Assembly (NCBI GenBank): GCA_034435375.1
Contig: DAOTXR010000005.1
Coordinates: forward strand, 1-64,000
DNA length: 64,000 nucleotides
Reading direction: 5' to 3'
Origin: DAOTXR01 sp034435375
Lineage (GTDB): Bacteria; Chloroflexota; Anaerolineae; Aggregatilineales; UBA3940
Shown: one piece after another, positions 20,184 to 28,991 of the stretch
Layout of the letters: the number at the start of each line of letters is the position of its first letter
Position numbering within the stretch: position 1 is the stretch's first letter
Translations under genes and position numbers: made by a program
Notes under the pieces: generated by a model
Database searches by the model: none
What the model was told of the DNA's origin: nothing
Seen by the model: only the letters and a program-made list of their open reading frames with translations

Positions 20184-20197
20184 TAAACTTAAGTTTA
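20184..20197. promoter_or_regulatory. 14-base perfect palindrome in the pruA leader
   Basis: TAAACTTAAGTTTA is its own reverse complement. It lies 20 bases before the pruA start, between the promoter and the coding sequence, and could be an operator. No regulator gene is adjacent, so this is inference. Confidence 0.35.
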
Positions 20198-20286
20198 AAG
20201 TAGACAAAAGGGGGATTCATTACGCGAGGTCACCAACCTGGCACCTCGGGCAGTAGCTGACCAGAACAGATCTGTCATCTGGCTCG

Positions 20287-20315
20287 ATTATAGATCAGGA
20301 ATGGAGCTAGGTGAA
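20287..20315 (-). promoter_or_regulatory. promoter of pruA
   Basis: Minus strand: TTCACC (20315-20310), 17-base spacer, perfect TATAAT (20292-20287). It predicts a leader of about 115 bases before the pruA start codon. Confidence 0.55.
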
Positions 20316-20410
20316 GGGAGTTTTAGCACCGATTCGCATGGAGATTCATCGGAGGCTGACAGCAACCCACCTGTTTGGGCAGGGAAAACGCGCCGCAAGG
20401 CGGTACAATC

Positions 20411-20974
20411 ATGATTATGCTGAAAAACAAGCAAAGCTCAGTCATTATGATGCAAAAACCGGCGCCTGACTCGCGTGAATTCCGGCGCACGATGGGCCTG
20501 TTTGCCACCGGCGTCACTATACTGGCCACGACAAAGACGGACGGAGCTGTCATTGGTATGACGGCCAACGCGGTGGCTTCGGTCTCGCTTGACCCACTGC
20601 TGGTGTTGGTGTGTGTACAGAAATCGGCCCGTATCATGTCGCATTTGCTGAACACCGCTGTATTCTCGCTGAACATCCTCAGCGCCGAGCAGGTGGCCCT
20701 GTCCGATTTCTTCGCTGGGTTGTGGAACGGAGATGAGCCGCCGCCTTTCGAGTTCGAAGAGTGGGAAGGTGGCCCACTGCTCAAAGGATGCCTGGGCGCG
20801 ATCGGGTGCCAACGCCATGAAGTGCTTGACGGCGGGGATCATTGGATTGTGTTGGGCAAGGTGATTGCACTGCATCGTGGCGATCCTGCCTCTGACCCGT
20901 TGATCTTTTTCGGCGGGAAATACCGAAACCTCGTCGATCGTGAAGGGCAGGTTCCACCCAACCTCGAAAGGTAG
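20411..20974 (+). CDS. flavin reductase-like, FMN-binding protein
   Basis: The protein has the flavin-reductase (DIM6/NTAB, HpaC-type) split-barrel fold: REFRRTMGLFATGVTILAT, GMTANAVASVSLDPLLVLVCVQK and FSLNILSAEQ are the usual FMN-binding segments, and HWIVLGKVIAL with PLIFFGGKYRNL closes the barrel. It would reduce free FMN or FAD with NAD(P)H, often to serve a monooxygenase; no monooxygenase gene is present here. The start at 20411 gives 187 residues; an ATG at 20447 also fits. The next gene, a lipoprotein, begins a few bases after its stop. Confidence 0.82.
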   Translation: MIMLKNKQSSVIMMQKPAPDSREFRRTMGLFATGVTILATTKTDGAVIGMTANAVASVSLDPLLVLVCVQKSARIMSHLLNTAVFSLNILSAEQVALSDFFAGLWNGDEPPPFEFEEWEGGPLLKGCLGAIGCQRHEVLDGGDHWIVLGKVIALHRGDPASDPLIFFGGKYRNLVDREGQVPPNLER

Positions 20975-20978
20975 AAGC

Positions 20979-21437
20979 ATGGTGAAGAAAACGACCCTGG
21001 GAGCCAGCCTGATAATCAGCACGGCAGCCCTGATCAGCACAGCCTGCGTGCCACAGGTGACTGTCTTGCCCAACGATCAGGCGCAGGCTTTCGCCGAGGA
21101 AGTCGAACCCATTGTCGAGAACCTGTTGGTCGGCCTGAGCGAAAGCGATTACGCCAAACATACACGCGACTTCGATGAAGACATGCGCCAGGCAGTAGAC
21201 GAGACGGTTGCGTTCCCGCAAATGGTTGAGCAGATTATTGGGGTGATCGGCACCTACCAGACACACACTCTGTTGCGGGTTGAGGACCAGGGAGAGTTCC
21301 GAGCAGCGATTTATGACGCTGTATTCAGCCACGAACCTCACGTGACCGTGCGGGTGGTGTTTCGCCTCGATGACCCCGATCACAAAGTTAGCGGTCTGTG
21401 GTTCGACTCGCCCCTGCTGCGAGAACAGCAGCGGTAG
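20979..21437 (+). CDS. lipoprotein of unknown function, DUF3887-like
   Basis: The 152-residue product begins with a lysine-rich n-region, a hydrophobic stretch and a lipobox ending at Cys23 (ISTAC), so it is probably exported and lipid-anchored. The mature part has the shape of a small cystatin-like alpha+beta domain: helices around AEEVEPIVENLLVGLSESDYAKHTRDF, then strands VTVRVVFRLDD and SGLWFDSP, as in DUF3887/DUF4878-type extracytoplasmic domains. ATG at 20979 is preceded by GAAAGG. It converges tail to tail with the glycoside hydrolase gene, whose stop touches its own. Confidence 0.65.
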   Translation: MVKKTTLGASLIISTAALISTACVPQVTVLPNDQAQAFAEEVEPIVENLLVGLSESDYAKHTRDFDEDMRQAVDETVAFPQMVEQIIGVIGTYQTHTLLRVEDQGEFRAAIYDAVFSHEPHVTVRVVFRLDDPDHKVSGLWFDSPLLREQQR

Positions 21438-23726
21438 CTACTCCAGCACCGTCCAGGCCTGCGAATAGGGCGCGTCTGCCGTCCATACGCCATCGGCGGT
21501 GCGACCTCTGGCAAAGAAACTGTACCGACGGCCAATCCCGGCCACAAACAGCGCCTCGTCGGGCCGATCAGTCTGGATCCACAGCACCCACTCGTTTGCG
21601 CCAGATGTGTCATCACGGTAGTACACTTCATAGGCCACGATAGATGGGTCGCTGGACTGCCACTTGACCAGCGCTGCCGAACGGCTGTAGTCGAGCAGAG
21701 GAAGCACACTGACGACAGGCTGAGGGCTTGGCTCGATCAGCACCACAGGCGGCCCGCCGATCATAAAGCCGTTCAGACCGGGCTGGTTGCGATTGGTGGC
21801 CGGACTCAGTGGGATGTGGTAGCTGCCATCAGGGCTGGGCTGGATAGTCTGTTGTTGGCCGGTGAGCTGGATCAGCGTGGCCTGAGTGGATCGGGCAGCA
21901 ACCACAGCCTCACCCGGTTGGCCGGATTCGTCCCAGATCACTGTCACGATCTCGCGCGTCGAAGGCCGCGCCAGGATGGTCCACTGGCGGCCTGCTGCTG
22001 TGTATCCGGTGAGTGGCACCAGATCGCCGCTGCCAAAGATCTGGCTCACCGTGTGAAACGCTGTGTAGGCGGGCCGCGCCGTGCCTGGCTGGGGGTGCTG
22101 ATTGAAGCATACATTGTCTGCACGATTGCGCAGCAGGCCCAGTGCATCGCCCCAGCACACCGACTGTGACTGGCACAGGCTTCCATCGTGTGGTGGAAAG
22201 GTGGTCCCACGAGGCTGATTGCCGCAATCATCGTAGAGCTGGAAGTGGAACAGCTTGTCGGCCCCAGCCAGGAAGGCAAACGTTGCATTGGACATGATGT
22301 AACTGGCCTGCTCGTCAAGCGAGGCACGCCATACAATCTGATCGCGGCGTGTGGCCCAGGTCGGCCCTGGATAGTCGTTCCATACGGTTACCCCCGACTC
22401 GTTGACCCAGATCGGTGTGTCGCCCAGGTTGTGGACTGCCAGCAGGGTCTCGGTGCGCTGCACGGCGTAGAACGTGAAGGGCGGGTTGCTGTACGAGTGC
22501 ACCGCCACGATGTCGAACGGGTAGCGTTTATCCACTGGGGCAGGATCGTTCTTGTAGATAGCCAGCAGACTGGGCAAGAACTCTGGCTGCTCAAACAGCA
22601 CTAGACCACCAATCATGATCTGGGCTTGTGGATCGGCATGACGTGCCGCAATATAGGCCACCTTGAGCAGCCGTGCATACTCCTCAACACCACCGCGCCA
22701 GAACTGGGTGAAATCCGGCTCGTTCCAGATCTCCCACACACGGACACCTGCGCCGGAGGGCCAACCCTCGCGCTGGGCCAGCACACCCCCTGGTCTGTAA
22801 CGCTGCACCACATTGTAGACAAACTCGGCCCAGGGATTGCTGGGATTGATAGTCTTGCCAGCGCCGGGCGTATCGGAGCCGTCTGAGAAGACCGGCTCGA
22901 AGGTTCGGGAAGGGGTCCAGGTAGAGCTGGCATACAGGTCCGGCGTACCGATCAAGATCGCGTTGGTCTTCAGGCCGTGCAGCACATCATTGCGAACGGT
23001 GTCGTCGTAGAGCGTCCAGATGTACTGGTCAGGCTGCTGCTCAATCTCGTTCCAATAAATGGCAAAGCGATCCCAGCCTGCTCCGGCATCGAGGCCCGCG
23101 GCAAAACGCTGCTCATCGGCCTGGTGCTGCGCGCTGCTGATGAAGTTGATCCCCAGGCGATCCGAGTACAGTGCGCCGGGCCGTGGGGCAACAGTGGGTG
23201 GCGGCAGAGGTGCCGTTGGCGGGAGAGGCGTGACAGTCGGCAGCGGAAGCGGGGGCGTCGTGGTTGGCGGCGGGAGTGTAGCAAGGGGAAACTCAGGTGT
23301 AGCAGTCGCCGGCGGGGCTGCCGTGGGCGGAGCAATGAGGGTGACGCCGCTCAAATCAAGGGTGGGTTGAAGGGTGGGAGCTGCCGGGCCAGCCGGCGTG
23401 CCATAGTAGGGACCGACCGGCTGAGGAGTAGCCGTTACAAAGATTACGAAGGGGGTAGGTGTTGAAGTGAGTCCACCAGGCGGGGTGGCCGTGACGTAGA
23501 TAACATGGGGTGTGACAGTGGGAGTGGCTGTGACGTAGATCACCCAGGGCGTAGCCGTCGGGTTCTCGCCATATTCCGGTGGGGTGGCCGTCACATAGAT
23601 CACGTTGGGATCAGCCGTTGTCTGTCGGGTGGGCAGCGGAACCCCTGCCTGAGAAGCGTCACAGGCAACCAGCCCGATCAGACCAACGAAGACTAGAAGC
23701 ACAAGCCAGAGACGATAACGGGCCAT
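21438..23726 (-). CDS. secreted lipoprotein with a clan-A glycoside hydrolase domain (GH39-like)
   Basis: Translation from ATG at 23726 gives a lipoprotein signal (lipobox LVAC, Cys22); the open frame upstream has no signal and is ignored. Residues about 33-110 hold four copies of V-I-x-V-T-A-T-P separated by short linkers, then a Pro/Thr-rich spacer to about residue 180. Residues about 185-560 form a TIM-barrel hydrolase: the likely acid/base Glu is in EIWNEPDFTQFW (about 331) and the nucleophile Glu in IWVNESGV (about 442). The last 100 residues look like a fibronectin type III domain. It probably cleaves a beta-linked polysaccharide at the cell surface; the exact family and substrate are uncertain. 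Confidence 0.75.
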   Translation of the reverse strand: MARYRLWLVLLVFVGLIGLVACDASQAGVPLPTRQTTADPNVIYVTATPPEYGENPTATPWVIYVTATPTVTPHVIYVTATPPGGLTSTPTPFVIFVTATPQPVGPYYGTPAGPAAPTLQPTLDLSGVTLIAPPTAAPPATATPEFPLATLPPPTTTPPLPLPTVTPLPPTAPLPPPTVAPRPGALYSDRLGINFISSAQHQADEQRFAAGLDAGAGWDRFAIYWNEIEQQPDQYIWTLYDDTVRNDVLHGLKTNAILIGTPDLYASSTWTPSRTFEPVFSDGSDTPGAGKTINPSNPWAEFVYNVVQRYRPGGVLAQREGWPSGAGVRVWEIWNEPDFTQFWRGGVEEYARLLKVAYIAARHADPQAQIMIGGLVLFEQPEFLPSLLAIYKNDPAPVDKRYPFDIVAVHSYSNPPFTFYAVQRTETLLAVHNLGDTPIWVNESGVTVWNDYPGPTWATRRDQIVWRASLDEQASYIMSNATFAFLAGADKLFHFQLYDDCGNQPRGTTFPPHDGSLCQSQSVCWGDALGLLRNRADNVCFNQHPQPGTARPAYTAFHTVSQIFGSGDLVPLTGYTAAGRQWTILARPSTREIVTVIWDESGQPGEAVVAARSTQATLIQLTGQQQTIQPSPDGSYHIPLSPATNRNQPGLNGFMIGGPPVVLIEPSPQPVVSVLPLLDYSRSAALVKWQSSDPSIVAYEVYYRDDTSGANEWVLWIQTDRPDEALFVAGIGRRYSFFARGRTADGVWTADAPYSQAWTVLE
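23405..23625 (-). repeat. four degenerate coding repeats (VIxVTATP)
   Basis: Within the glycoside-hydrolase gene the motif V-I-(Y/F)-V-T-A-T-P occurs four times, near 23610, 23545, 23500 and 23445. The DNA copies share GTGACGTAGATCAC-like cores on the + strand. This is a low-complexity cell-wall linker of the sort common in Chloroflexota surface proteins, not a CRISPR array. Confidence 0.7.
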
Positions 23727-24189
23727 CAGAACACTCGCTCGAAGATCGGGAATACGCGGCGAGACAATGGGGATGATCATACCATATCTGGCGGAGCAGC
23801 GGCAGGCACAGACGATTCCCATCGCCACCTTGCCTCCGATCCTTGTCCAGCATGTGCGACATCCCTTGCCAAGCAAAGGGCAGGATCGAGGCAGTGTAAA
23901 AAGCTCCCTACCCAAGCAGCAAGCGAGACGGTACAATCAGAACAGCTGATATTGTAAAACATACACCAAGCGTGAGGACAGGGGAGGAGACACCGAGTGC
24001 CCATAAGCATTGTACTGCTGATAGTGGGATCGGCGTCAGAGGCGTCTAGCCTGCCAGCCCCATGGGCAAACTGCGAGAAGACAGCGCATCGTCTGAGGTA
24101 GCCAGAGGCGACCCAGCAGAGACCGGCCGCATCCCCACCGCCGAGCTGGGAGCGGCCACCCTGGCATAAGTGCATTTCAAGGAGACACA
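23727..24189. other. divergent intergenic region
   Basis: About 460 bases between the divergent hydrolase and isochorismatase-family genes. TACAAT at 23933-23938 and a TATTGTAAAA stretch near 23951 could be promoter parts, but no -35 partner is convincing. A 34-codon frame at 23997-24101 is the only open reading frame with a strong ribosome binding site. Confidence 0.4.
23997..24101 (+). CDS. possible small leader ORF (34 codons)
   Basis: GTG at 23997 follows GGGGAGGAG at an ideal distance, and the frame stays open to TAG at 24099-24101. The product would begin VPISIVLLIVGSASEASSLP, which looks like a short hydrophobic segment. It is upstream of the isochorismatase-family gene, so a leader peptide or a decayed gene start are both possible. 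No homologue is recognised. Confidence 0.25.
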   Translation: MPISIVLLIVGSASEASSLPAPWANCEKTAHRLR

Positions 24190-25119
24190 ATGATGAGCTT
24201 TCCATCGTTCTACGACCCCCTCAGAGTTGGTCAATTGTACGCCCCCGACACCGCGGCAGCCATCCGGGAGGGGCAACTGGCAGGAGCCAAACCTGCGGTG
24301 GAGGACACGCGGCGGGTGCTGCTGCTGCTGGTCGATCCACAGGTGGACTTTATTCACGCCGATGGCGCCCTCAGCGTGCCAGGGGCAGTGGAAGACACAC
24401 GCCGCACCATTGAATGGCTGTTTGGCCACCTGGAGCAAGTGACGACCATCGCAGCCTCACTTGACACACACGTGCCGATGCAGATTTTCTACCCCCCCTG
24501 GTGGGTCAATGAGAAGGGCGAGCATCCCGCGCCGTTCACGCTGATCAGCGCCGCAGAGGTAGATCGGGGCGTATGGCGGCCCGTGACCGAGGTGGAGTGG
24601 TCAAAGGAGTATGTGCGCCGGCTGGAGGCCGACGCACGCAAGACGCTGACAATCTGGCCGTACCATACCATGCTGGGCACGCCGGGCCACGCTATCACTC
24701 CTGCATTGTACGAGGCCATCGCCTACCATGCGGCAGCACGCCAGACCGAGCCAGTGTTTCTATCCAAGGGATCGATCCCGCACACTGAGCACTACTCGAT
24801 CCTGGAGCCAGAGGTCAAGGTGGTGGACGAGCCAGGTGGATCGCTAAACGTGGAGTTCATGAACCTGATCGGGAGCTACGACCTGGTGTACGTGGCAGGG
24901 CAGGCGAAAAGCCACTGCGTGCTGGAAACAGTAGGATCATTAGTGAGGCACTACGGGCAGCACAACCCGGCAGTAATCGGCAGGTGGCGGGTGCTGAGCG
25001 ACTGTACCTCGTCGGTAGTGCATCCGGCGGTGGATTTCGAGGCGCTGGCGCGCGAGGCGTTTGCGCGATTCGAGACGCAAGGGCTGCGGATGGTCACAAC
25101 ACGCGACGGCATCGGCTAG
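24190..25119 (+). CDS. isochorismatase/nicotinamidase-family cysteine hydrolase
   Basis: The 309-residue protein is of the cysteine hydrolase family. The catalytic Asp is in LLVDPQVDF (Asp49), a Lys is in FLSKGSIPHTEHYS, and the nucleophile Cys is in AGQAKSHCVLETV (about residue 243). It is about 100 residues longer than a standard nicotinamidase, with an N-terminal extension of 40 residues and a long insert around 120-190. A GGAGA site precedes the start. Related long forms are uncharacterised; amide or isochorismate-like substrates are possible. The reading start could be the second ATG. Confidence 0.8.
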   Translation: MMSFPSFYDPLRVGQLYAPDTAAAIREGQLAGAKPAVEDTRRVLLLLVDPQVDFIHADGALSVPGAVEDTRRTIEWLFGHLEQVTTIAASLDTHVPMQIFYPPWWVNEKGEHPAPFTLISAAEVDRGVWRPVTEVEWSKEYVRRLEADARKTLTIWPYHTMLGTPGHAITPALYEAIAYHAAARQTEPVFLSKGSIPHTEHYSILEPEVKVVDEPGGSLNVEFMNLIGSYDLVYVAGQAKSHCVLETVGSLVRHYGQHNPAVIGRWRVLSDCTSSVVHPAVDFEALAREAFARFETQGLRMVTTRDGIG

Positions 25120-25280
25120 GACCTAACTCTTATCTCCTATTCCCCCTACAAATGTGCCCAGCGGGCGCCGGGGGAGGAAGCCTTTCTCTCCCCCTACCCT
25201 GTGCACCGATTTCCCCTCGCCTGTGTTATATCAGCACAGACAGCGATTGAGCCAGGCGAGTCAGCCAAAGGGGGAAAGCA

Positions 25281-26147
25281 ATGACTCAACATGGTCACCG
25301 GATCGCCTTGATCACGGACAGCCTGTGTGACCTTCATCCCCACCTGATCGAGCAATACCACATCTACGTAGTCTCCCAGTACGTGATCTGGGGCACTGAG
25401 CTGCTGCGCGACCTGATCGACATCGATGCAGCCACGTTTTACGAGCGGTTGATGAAGGACCCTGTGCACCCTAAGACCTCACAGCCGACGCCTCAAGACT
25501 TCGTGACCATGATCGAAAAAGCACGGCAGGACGGCGCGGAGGAGGCCGTCATCATTACCCTGAGCAACCAGCTATCAGGGACGCACGACTCAGCCATCCA
25601 GGCCCGCACGATGGTAGACATTCCTGTACACGTCCACGATACCCTGTCAGCCTCCATGGGGATCGGCTGGCAGGTGCTGGCCGCCGCCCGCGCCCGCCAG
25701 GCAGGCGGTGACGCCCAGGCCATGATCGCGGCGGCCAAGGAGGTTCTAAAGCGGCTGGTGGTGGTTTTCACGGTAGACACGCTGGAGTACCTGCACAAGG
25801 GTGGACGGATCGGCGGGGCAGCCAAGCTGGTAGGCACAGCGCTCAACCTCAAGCCGCAGTTGTACGTCGATCACGCGACCGGGCGCGTAGAGGCAGGAGA
25901 GCGCATCCGCACACGCAGGAAGGCCCTGGAGCGCATCTACGAGGTGTTCATTGAGCAGGTCGACGCAAGCAAGCCACTGCATGTTGCAGTGCAGCACGGC
26001 AACGCCGAAGATGACGCCAGAGCCATCGTCGAGCGCATTCAGCGAGAGCACCCACCGGTTGAGCTTTACATGGGCAGCCTCACGCCAGTGCTCGGCGTGC
26101 ATACTGGCCCCGGCACCATTGGGCTGGCGGGATACTCAGAAGGCTAG
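25281..26147 (+). CDS. DegV family protein (fatty-acid binding), copy 1
   Basis: The 288-residue protein matches DegV/FakB: an N-terminal ALITDSLCDLHPHLI segment, the lipid-clamp region QLSGTHDSA, and the C-terminal SLTPVLGVHTGPGTIGL. DegV-family proteins bind a fatty acid in a two-domain pocket; in Firmicutes FakB hands it to the kinase FakA. No fakA gene is in the window. It is the first of three tandem paralogues (25281, 26275, 27312), separated by 127 and 176 bases. GGGGGAAAGC precedes the ATG. Confidence 0.9.
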   Translation: MTQHGHRIALITDSLCDLHPHLIEQYHIYVVSQYVIWGTELLRDLIDIDAATFYERLMKDPVHPKTSQPTPQDFVTMIEKARQDGAEEAVIITLSNQLSGTHDSAIQARTMVDIPVHVHDTLSASMGIGWQVLAAARARQAGGDAQAMIAAAKEVLKRLVVVFTVDTLEYLHKGGRIGGAAKLVGTALNLKPQLYVDHATGRVEAGERIRTRRKALERIYEVFIEQVDASKPLHVAVQHGNAEDDARAIVERIQREHPPVELYMGSLTPVLGVHTGPGTIGLAGYSEG

Positions 26148-26274
26148 GAGATCAGCCATTCGGCTGCGTCCGAGCGCTCTCCGCTTGGACCCACCAGGTG
26201 GAAAGGAGCTGCCGCAGGCTGGCATCCCGAACCAGATCAGATTCGCAGCAGGCTCGATTCAAGTGAGGGGAACC

Positions 26275-27135
26275 ATGACCAAACATAAGATTGCACTGAT
26301 CACTGACAGCACGTGCGACATACCGAACAATTTCATCCAACAATACGGCATCTACGTGACGCCCCTGTATGTGATCTGGGGCCACGATCAACTGCGCGAC
26401 CATGTGGACATCAGCCCGGCAGAGTTCTATGCGCGTCTCCCCAGAGACCCCCTGCATCCCACCACATCACAGCCCACCCCACAGGACTTTGTGGCCATCC
26501 TGGAGAAGGCCCAGCAGGATGGCGCCCAAGAAGCTGTGATCATCGTTCTCAGCGACCGGCTGAGCGGCACCCTCGACTCGGCCAAGCAAGCTTGCCAGAT
26601 GGTCGACTTGCCGGTCCACACCTACGACTCGCGCTCCATCTCGATGGGGTTGGGCTGGCAGGTGCTGGCCGCCGCGCGCGCCCGCGAGGCAGGCGGCGAT
26701 GCCCAGGCTATGATCGCAGCGGCTGACAAAACACGCCAGGCCATATCGGTCATCTTCACGGTGGATACACTCGAATACCTGCACAAGGGAGGCCGAATCG
26801 GGGCGGCAGCCAAGCTGCTGGGCACTGCACTTCAACTCAAGCCCCAGCTCATGGTGAACGCAGAGACTGGGATTGTCGAGCCAGGAGCCAGGGTTCGCAC
26901 GCGGCAGAAGGCAATCGAGAGCGTTTACAACGCATTCTTCGAGCCGCGTAGCGGCTGCACGCCGCTGCACGTCACCGTCATGCACGTGGCAGCCACCGAG
27001 GAAGCCGAGGCCATCGCCGATCGGATCCGCCAGGAGCACAACCCGGCAGAATTGTTCATCACCGACACGTCGCCTGTGATCGGCGTGCATGGTGGGCCGG
27101 GCACGGTGGGGATCGTTGGGTACTGCGGCGAGTAG
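26275..27135 (+). CDS. DegV family protein (fatty-acid binding), copy 2
   Basis: This paralogue of 286 residues starts at ATG 26275 after GAGGGG; the open frame extends far upstream but that part is not conserved. It has ALITDSTCDIPNNFI, RLSGTLDSA, LHKGGRIGAAAKLLGTALQLKP and SPVIGVHGGPGTVGI in the same order as its neighbours. The middle segment LHKGGRIG is nearly identical across all three copies, while lipid-pocket flanks differ, which fits paralogues tuned to different acyl chains. This specialisation is inferred, not shown. Confidence 0.9.
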   Translation: MTKHKIALITDSTCDIPNNFIQQYGIYVTPLYVIWGHDQLRDHVDISPAEFYARLPRDPLHPTTSQPTPQDFVAILEKAQQDGAQEAVIIVLSDRLSGTLDSAKQACQMVDLPVHTYDSRSISMGLGWQVLAAARAREAGGDAQAMIAAADKTRQAISVIFTVDTLEYLHKGGRIGAAAKLLGTALQLKPQLMVNAETGIVEPGARVRTRQKAIESVYNAFFEPRSGCTPLHVTVMHVAATEEAEAIADRIRQEHNPAELFITDTSPVIGVHGGPGTVGIVGYCGE

Positions 27136-27311
27136 GGACAGGGCAGGCCAGGTATTCGCCCCCTGAATGGCCACCGTGATCATGCGATGGGCGGTTGCCA
27201 GGGCTATCCCTACACCAGAACTTTATCGAGACACAACCTCCCGGTGCCCGGTGTGTTGATTCATAATGGCACACAGCCATGTACTCTCACCTCACACCGG
27301 GAGGATACCTG

Positions 27312-28175
27312 ATGGGAGAGCCACAGCACCGCACTGCGATCATTACCGACTCGACCAGTGACGTTCCGGCGGAGATGATCGCACACTACGGCCTTCTGGT
27401 TGCGCCTCAGTATGTGATCTGGGGCACTGAGGAATTCCTCGACCGAGTGACGATCACGCCCCAGGCATTTTACGAGCGACTCGCCAAAGACCCGATCCAC
27501 CCTAAAACCTCTCAGCCCACTGCCAAGGATTTCATCAAACTGATCGACCAGGCCAAAGCCGCTGGCGCGCAGGAGGCAATCGCCATCACGATCAGCCACC
27601 AGCTCAGCGGCACTGTGCAATCGGCCAGCCAGGCAGCCCAGGAGGTGGACCTACCGCTGCATGTGGTCGATTCGTTGTCGGTATCGATGGGGTTGGGCTG
27701 GCAGGTGATCGCGGCAGCGCGCGCCCGCGAGGCGGGTGGCGACGCAGCGGCCATCATGGCGGCAGCAGAGGCCGTCCGCAAGACCCTTCAGGTGATGTTC
27801 GTGGTAGACACGCTCGAATACCTGCACAAGGGTGGGCGCATTGGCGGGGCAGCCAGACTGGTCGGTACGGCCTTGCAGCTCAAACCCGCATTGTACGTCG
27901 ATCATACAACGGGGCGCATCGAGCCAGGCGAACGCACCCGGACGATGAAGAAGGCCGTCGAGAAGATGGTTGAGACGGTGTTCGAGAAGCTGGGGGGCGG
28001 GAAGCTGCACGTTGCTGTTCAGCATGTTGCCGCGCAGGCCGAAGCCGAGGCACTCGCGGCCCGCATCCGAGATGAGTATAATCCGATCGAGATGGTCATC
28101 GGCGACGCCTCCATCGCGATAGGCGTCCACGCAGGACCGGGCACGTTTGGAATCTGCGCCTACCGCGAAATTTAA
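27312..28175 (+). CDS. DegV family protein (fatty-acid binding), copy 3
   Basis: The third paralogue has 287 residues from ATG 27312, which is preceded by GGGAGGA; an upstream ATG at 27279 lacks such a site. The family marks are AIITDSTSDVPAEMI, QLSGTVQSA, LHKGGRIGGAARLVGTALQLKP and IAIGVHAGPGTFGI. A CATAAT element lies about 40 bases upstream of the start in the intergenic region, so this copy may have its own promoter as well as read-through from copy 2. Confidence 0.9.
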   Translation: MGEPQHRTAIITDSTSDVPAEMIAHYGLLVAPQYVIWGTEEFLDRVTITPQAFYERLAKDPIHPKTSQPTAKDFIKLIDQAKAAGAQEAIAITISHQLSGTVQSASQAAQEVDLPLHVVDSLSVSMGLGWQVIAAARAREAGGDAAAIMAAAEAVRKTLQVMFVVDTLEYLHKGGRIGGAARLVGTALQLKPALYVDHTTGRIEPGERTRTMKKAVEKMVETVFEKLGGGKLHVAVQHVAAQAEAEALAARIRDEYNPIEMVIGDASIAIGVHAGPGTFGICAYREI

Positions 28176-28239
28176 GCGCCGACCGGAAGCATTTTCGTCC
28201 AAACGCCGAACCACAACCTACTGACAGGGAGTAAGCTCG

Positions 28240-28722
28240 ATGATCCCCCGCACACCGGAGCACGTTCAGGCAGCCCTAGACGAGAAAGGGCTGGGTATCA
28301 AAGTCCAAACATTCGAATCATCGACTGCCACTTCGCAGGAGGCAGCCGACGCCGCTGGGTGTGACCTGGGCGCTATTGCCAAAAGTCTGTGTTTCCTGGT
28401 CGATGGTGCGCCCGTGGTGATCGTCACATCGGGCGATCGACGTGTGGACACGCGCAAGGTGGCAGCGCTGTACGGGGTGGGCCGCAAGAAGGTCAAGATG
28501 GCCGACGCCGAGGCAACCCTGGCCGCGACCGGCTACATGCCTGGCGGCGTCCCCCCGCTGGGGCACGTCAGGCCAGTGCCGATCCTGATCGATGCCAACC
28601 TGAAGCGGTACGCGGTGGTCTACGGTGCAGCAGGGTCGCCGAATGCGATCTTCCCCGTCCCATTTGAGACGCTGGTCGCGGCGACCGGTGGCAAAGTGGT
28701 TGACATTGCGGAAGAAGCGTAG
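28240..28722 (+). CDS. YbaK/EbsC family protein (aminoacyl-tRNA deacylase-like)
   Basis: The 160-residue protein is a single YbaK/ProX domain. The conserved Lys lies in CDLGAIAKSLCFLVDGAPVVIVTSGDRRVD (residue 50), and GYMPGGVPPLGH is the typical glycine-rich signature. Such proteins hydrolyse mischarged tRNAs, for example Cys-tRNA(Pro) or Ala-tRNA(Pro), in trans. It lies 64 bases after the third DegV gene on the same strand and may share its transcript, although no functional link is known. Confidence 0.88.
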   Translation: MIPRTPEHVQAALDEKGLGIKVQTFESSTATSQEAADAAGCDLGAIAKSLCFLVDGAPVVIVTSGDRRVDTRKVAALYGVGRKKVKMADAEATLAATGYMPGGVPPLGHVRPVPILIDANLKRYAVVYGAAGSPNAIFPVPFETLVAATGGKVVDIAEEA

Positions 28723-28991
28723 CCTGCTGGAGAACAACATCCCTTCTACAGCAGGCAGACCCGCTCGACAAGCCTTCCATTCCAGGGCACGCCTCGAATG
28801 CGCACGATCCGGCTGCCAGACAGTAAATCGTTCAGCCCGTTGTTTGAGGTGGGTGAACTGGAGCAACACAGCAGAGGTTTTGATGCGCTGGCCCCGCGCC
28901 TCTGGCGCGTTTTCCGTCTTGGCCAGTTTGGTCTAGAATAGGGCCAGGGACTATGTTGACTCCGCGACCGGACAAAGGGAGAAGCTGAGAC

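Noticed and set aside
23405..23625. Repeated GTGACGTAGATCAC-like units suggesting a CRISPR
   Set aside because: Copies are unevenly spaced, in frame, and encode VIxVTATP linkers; no cas genes exist nearby.
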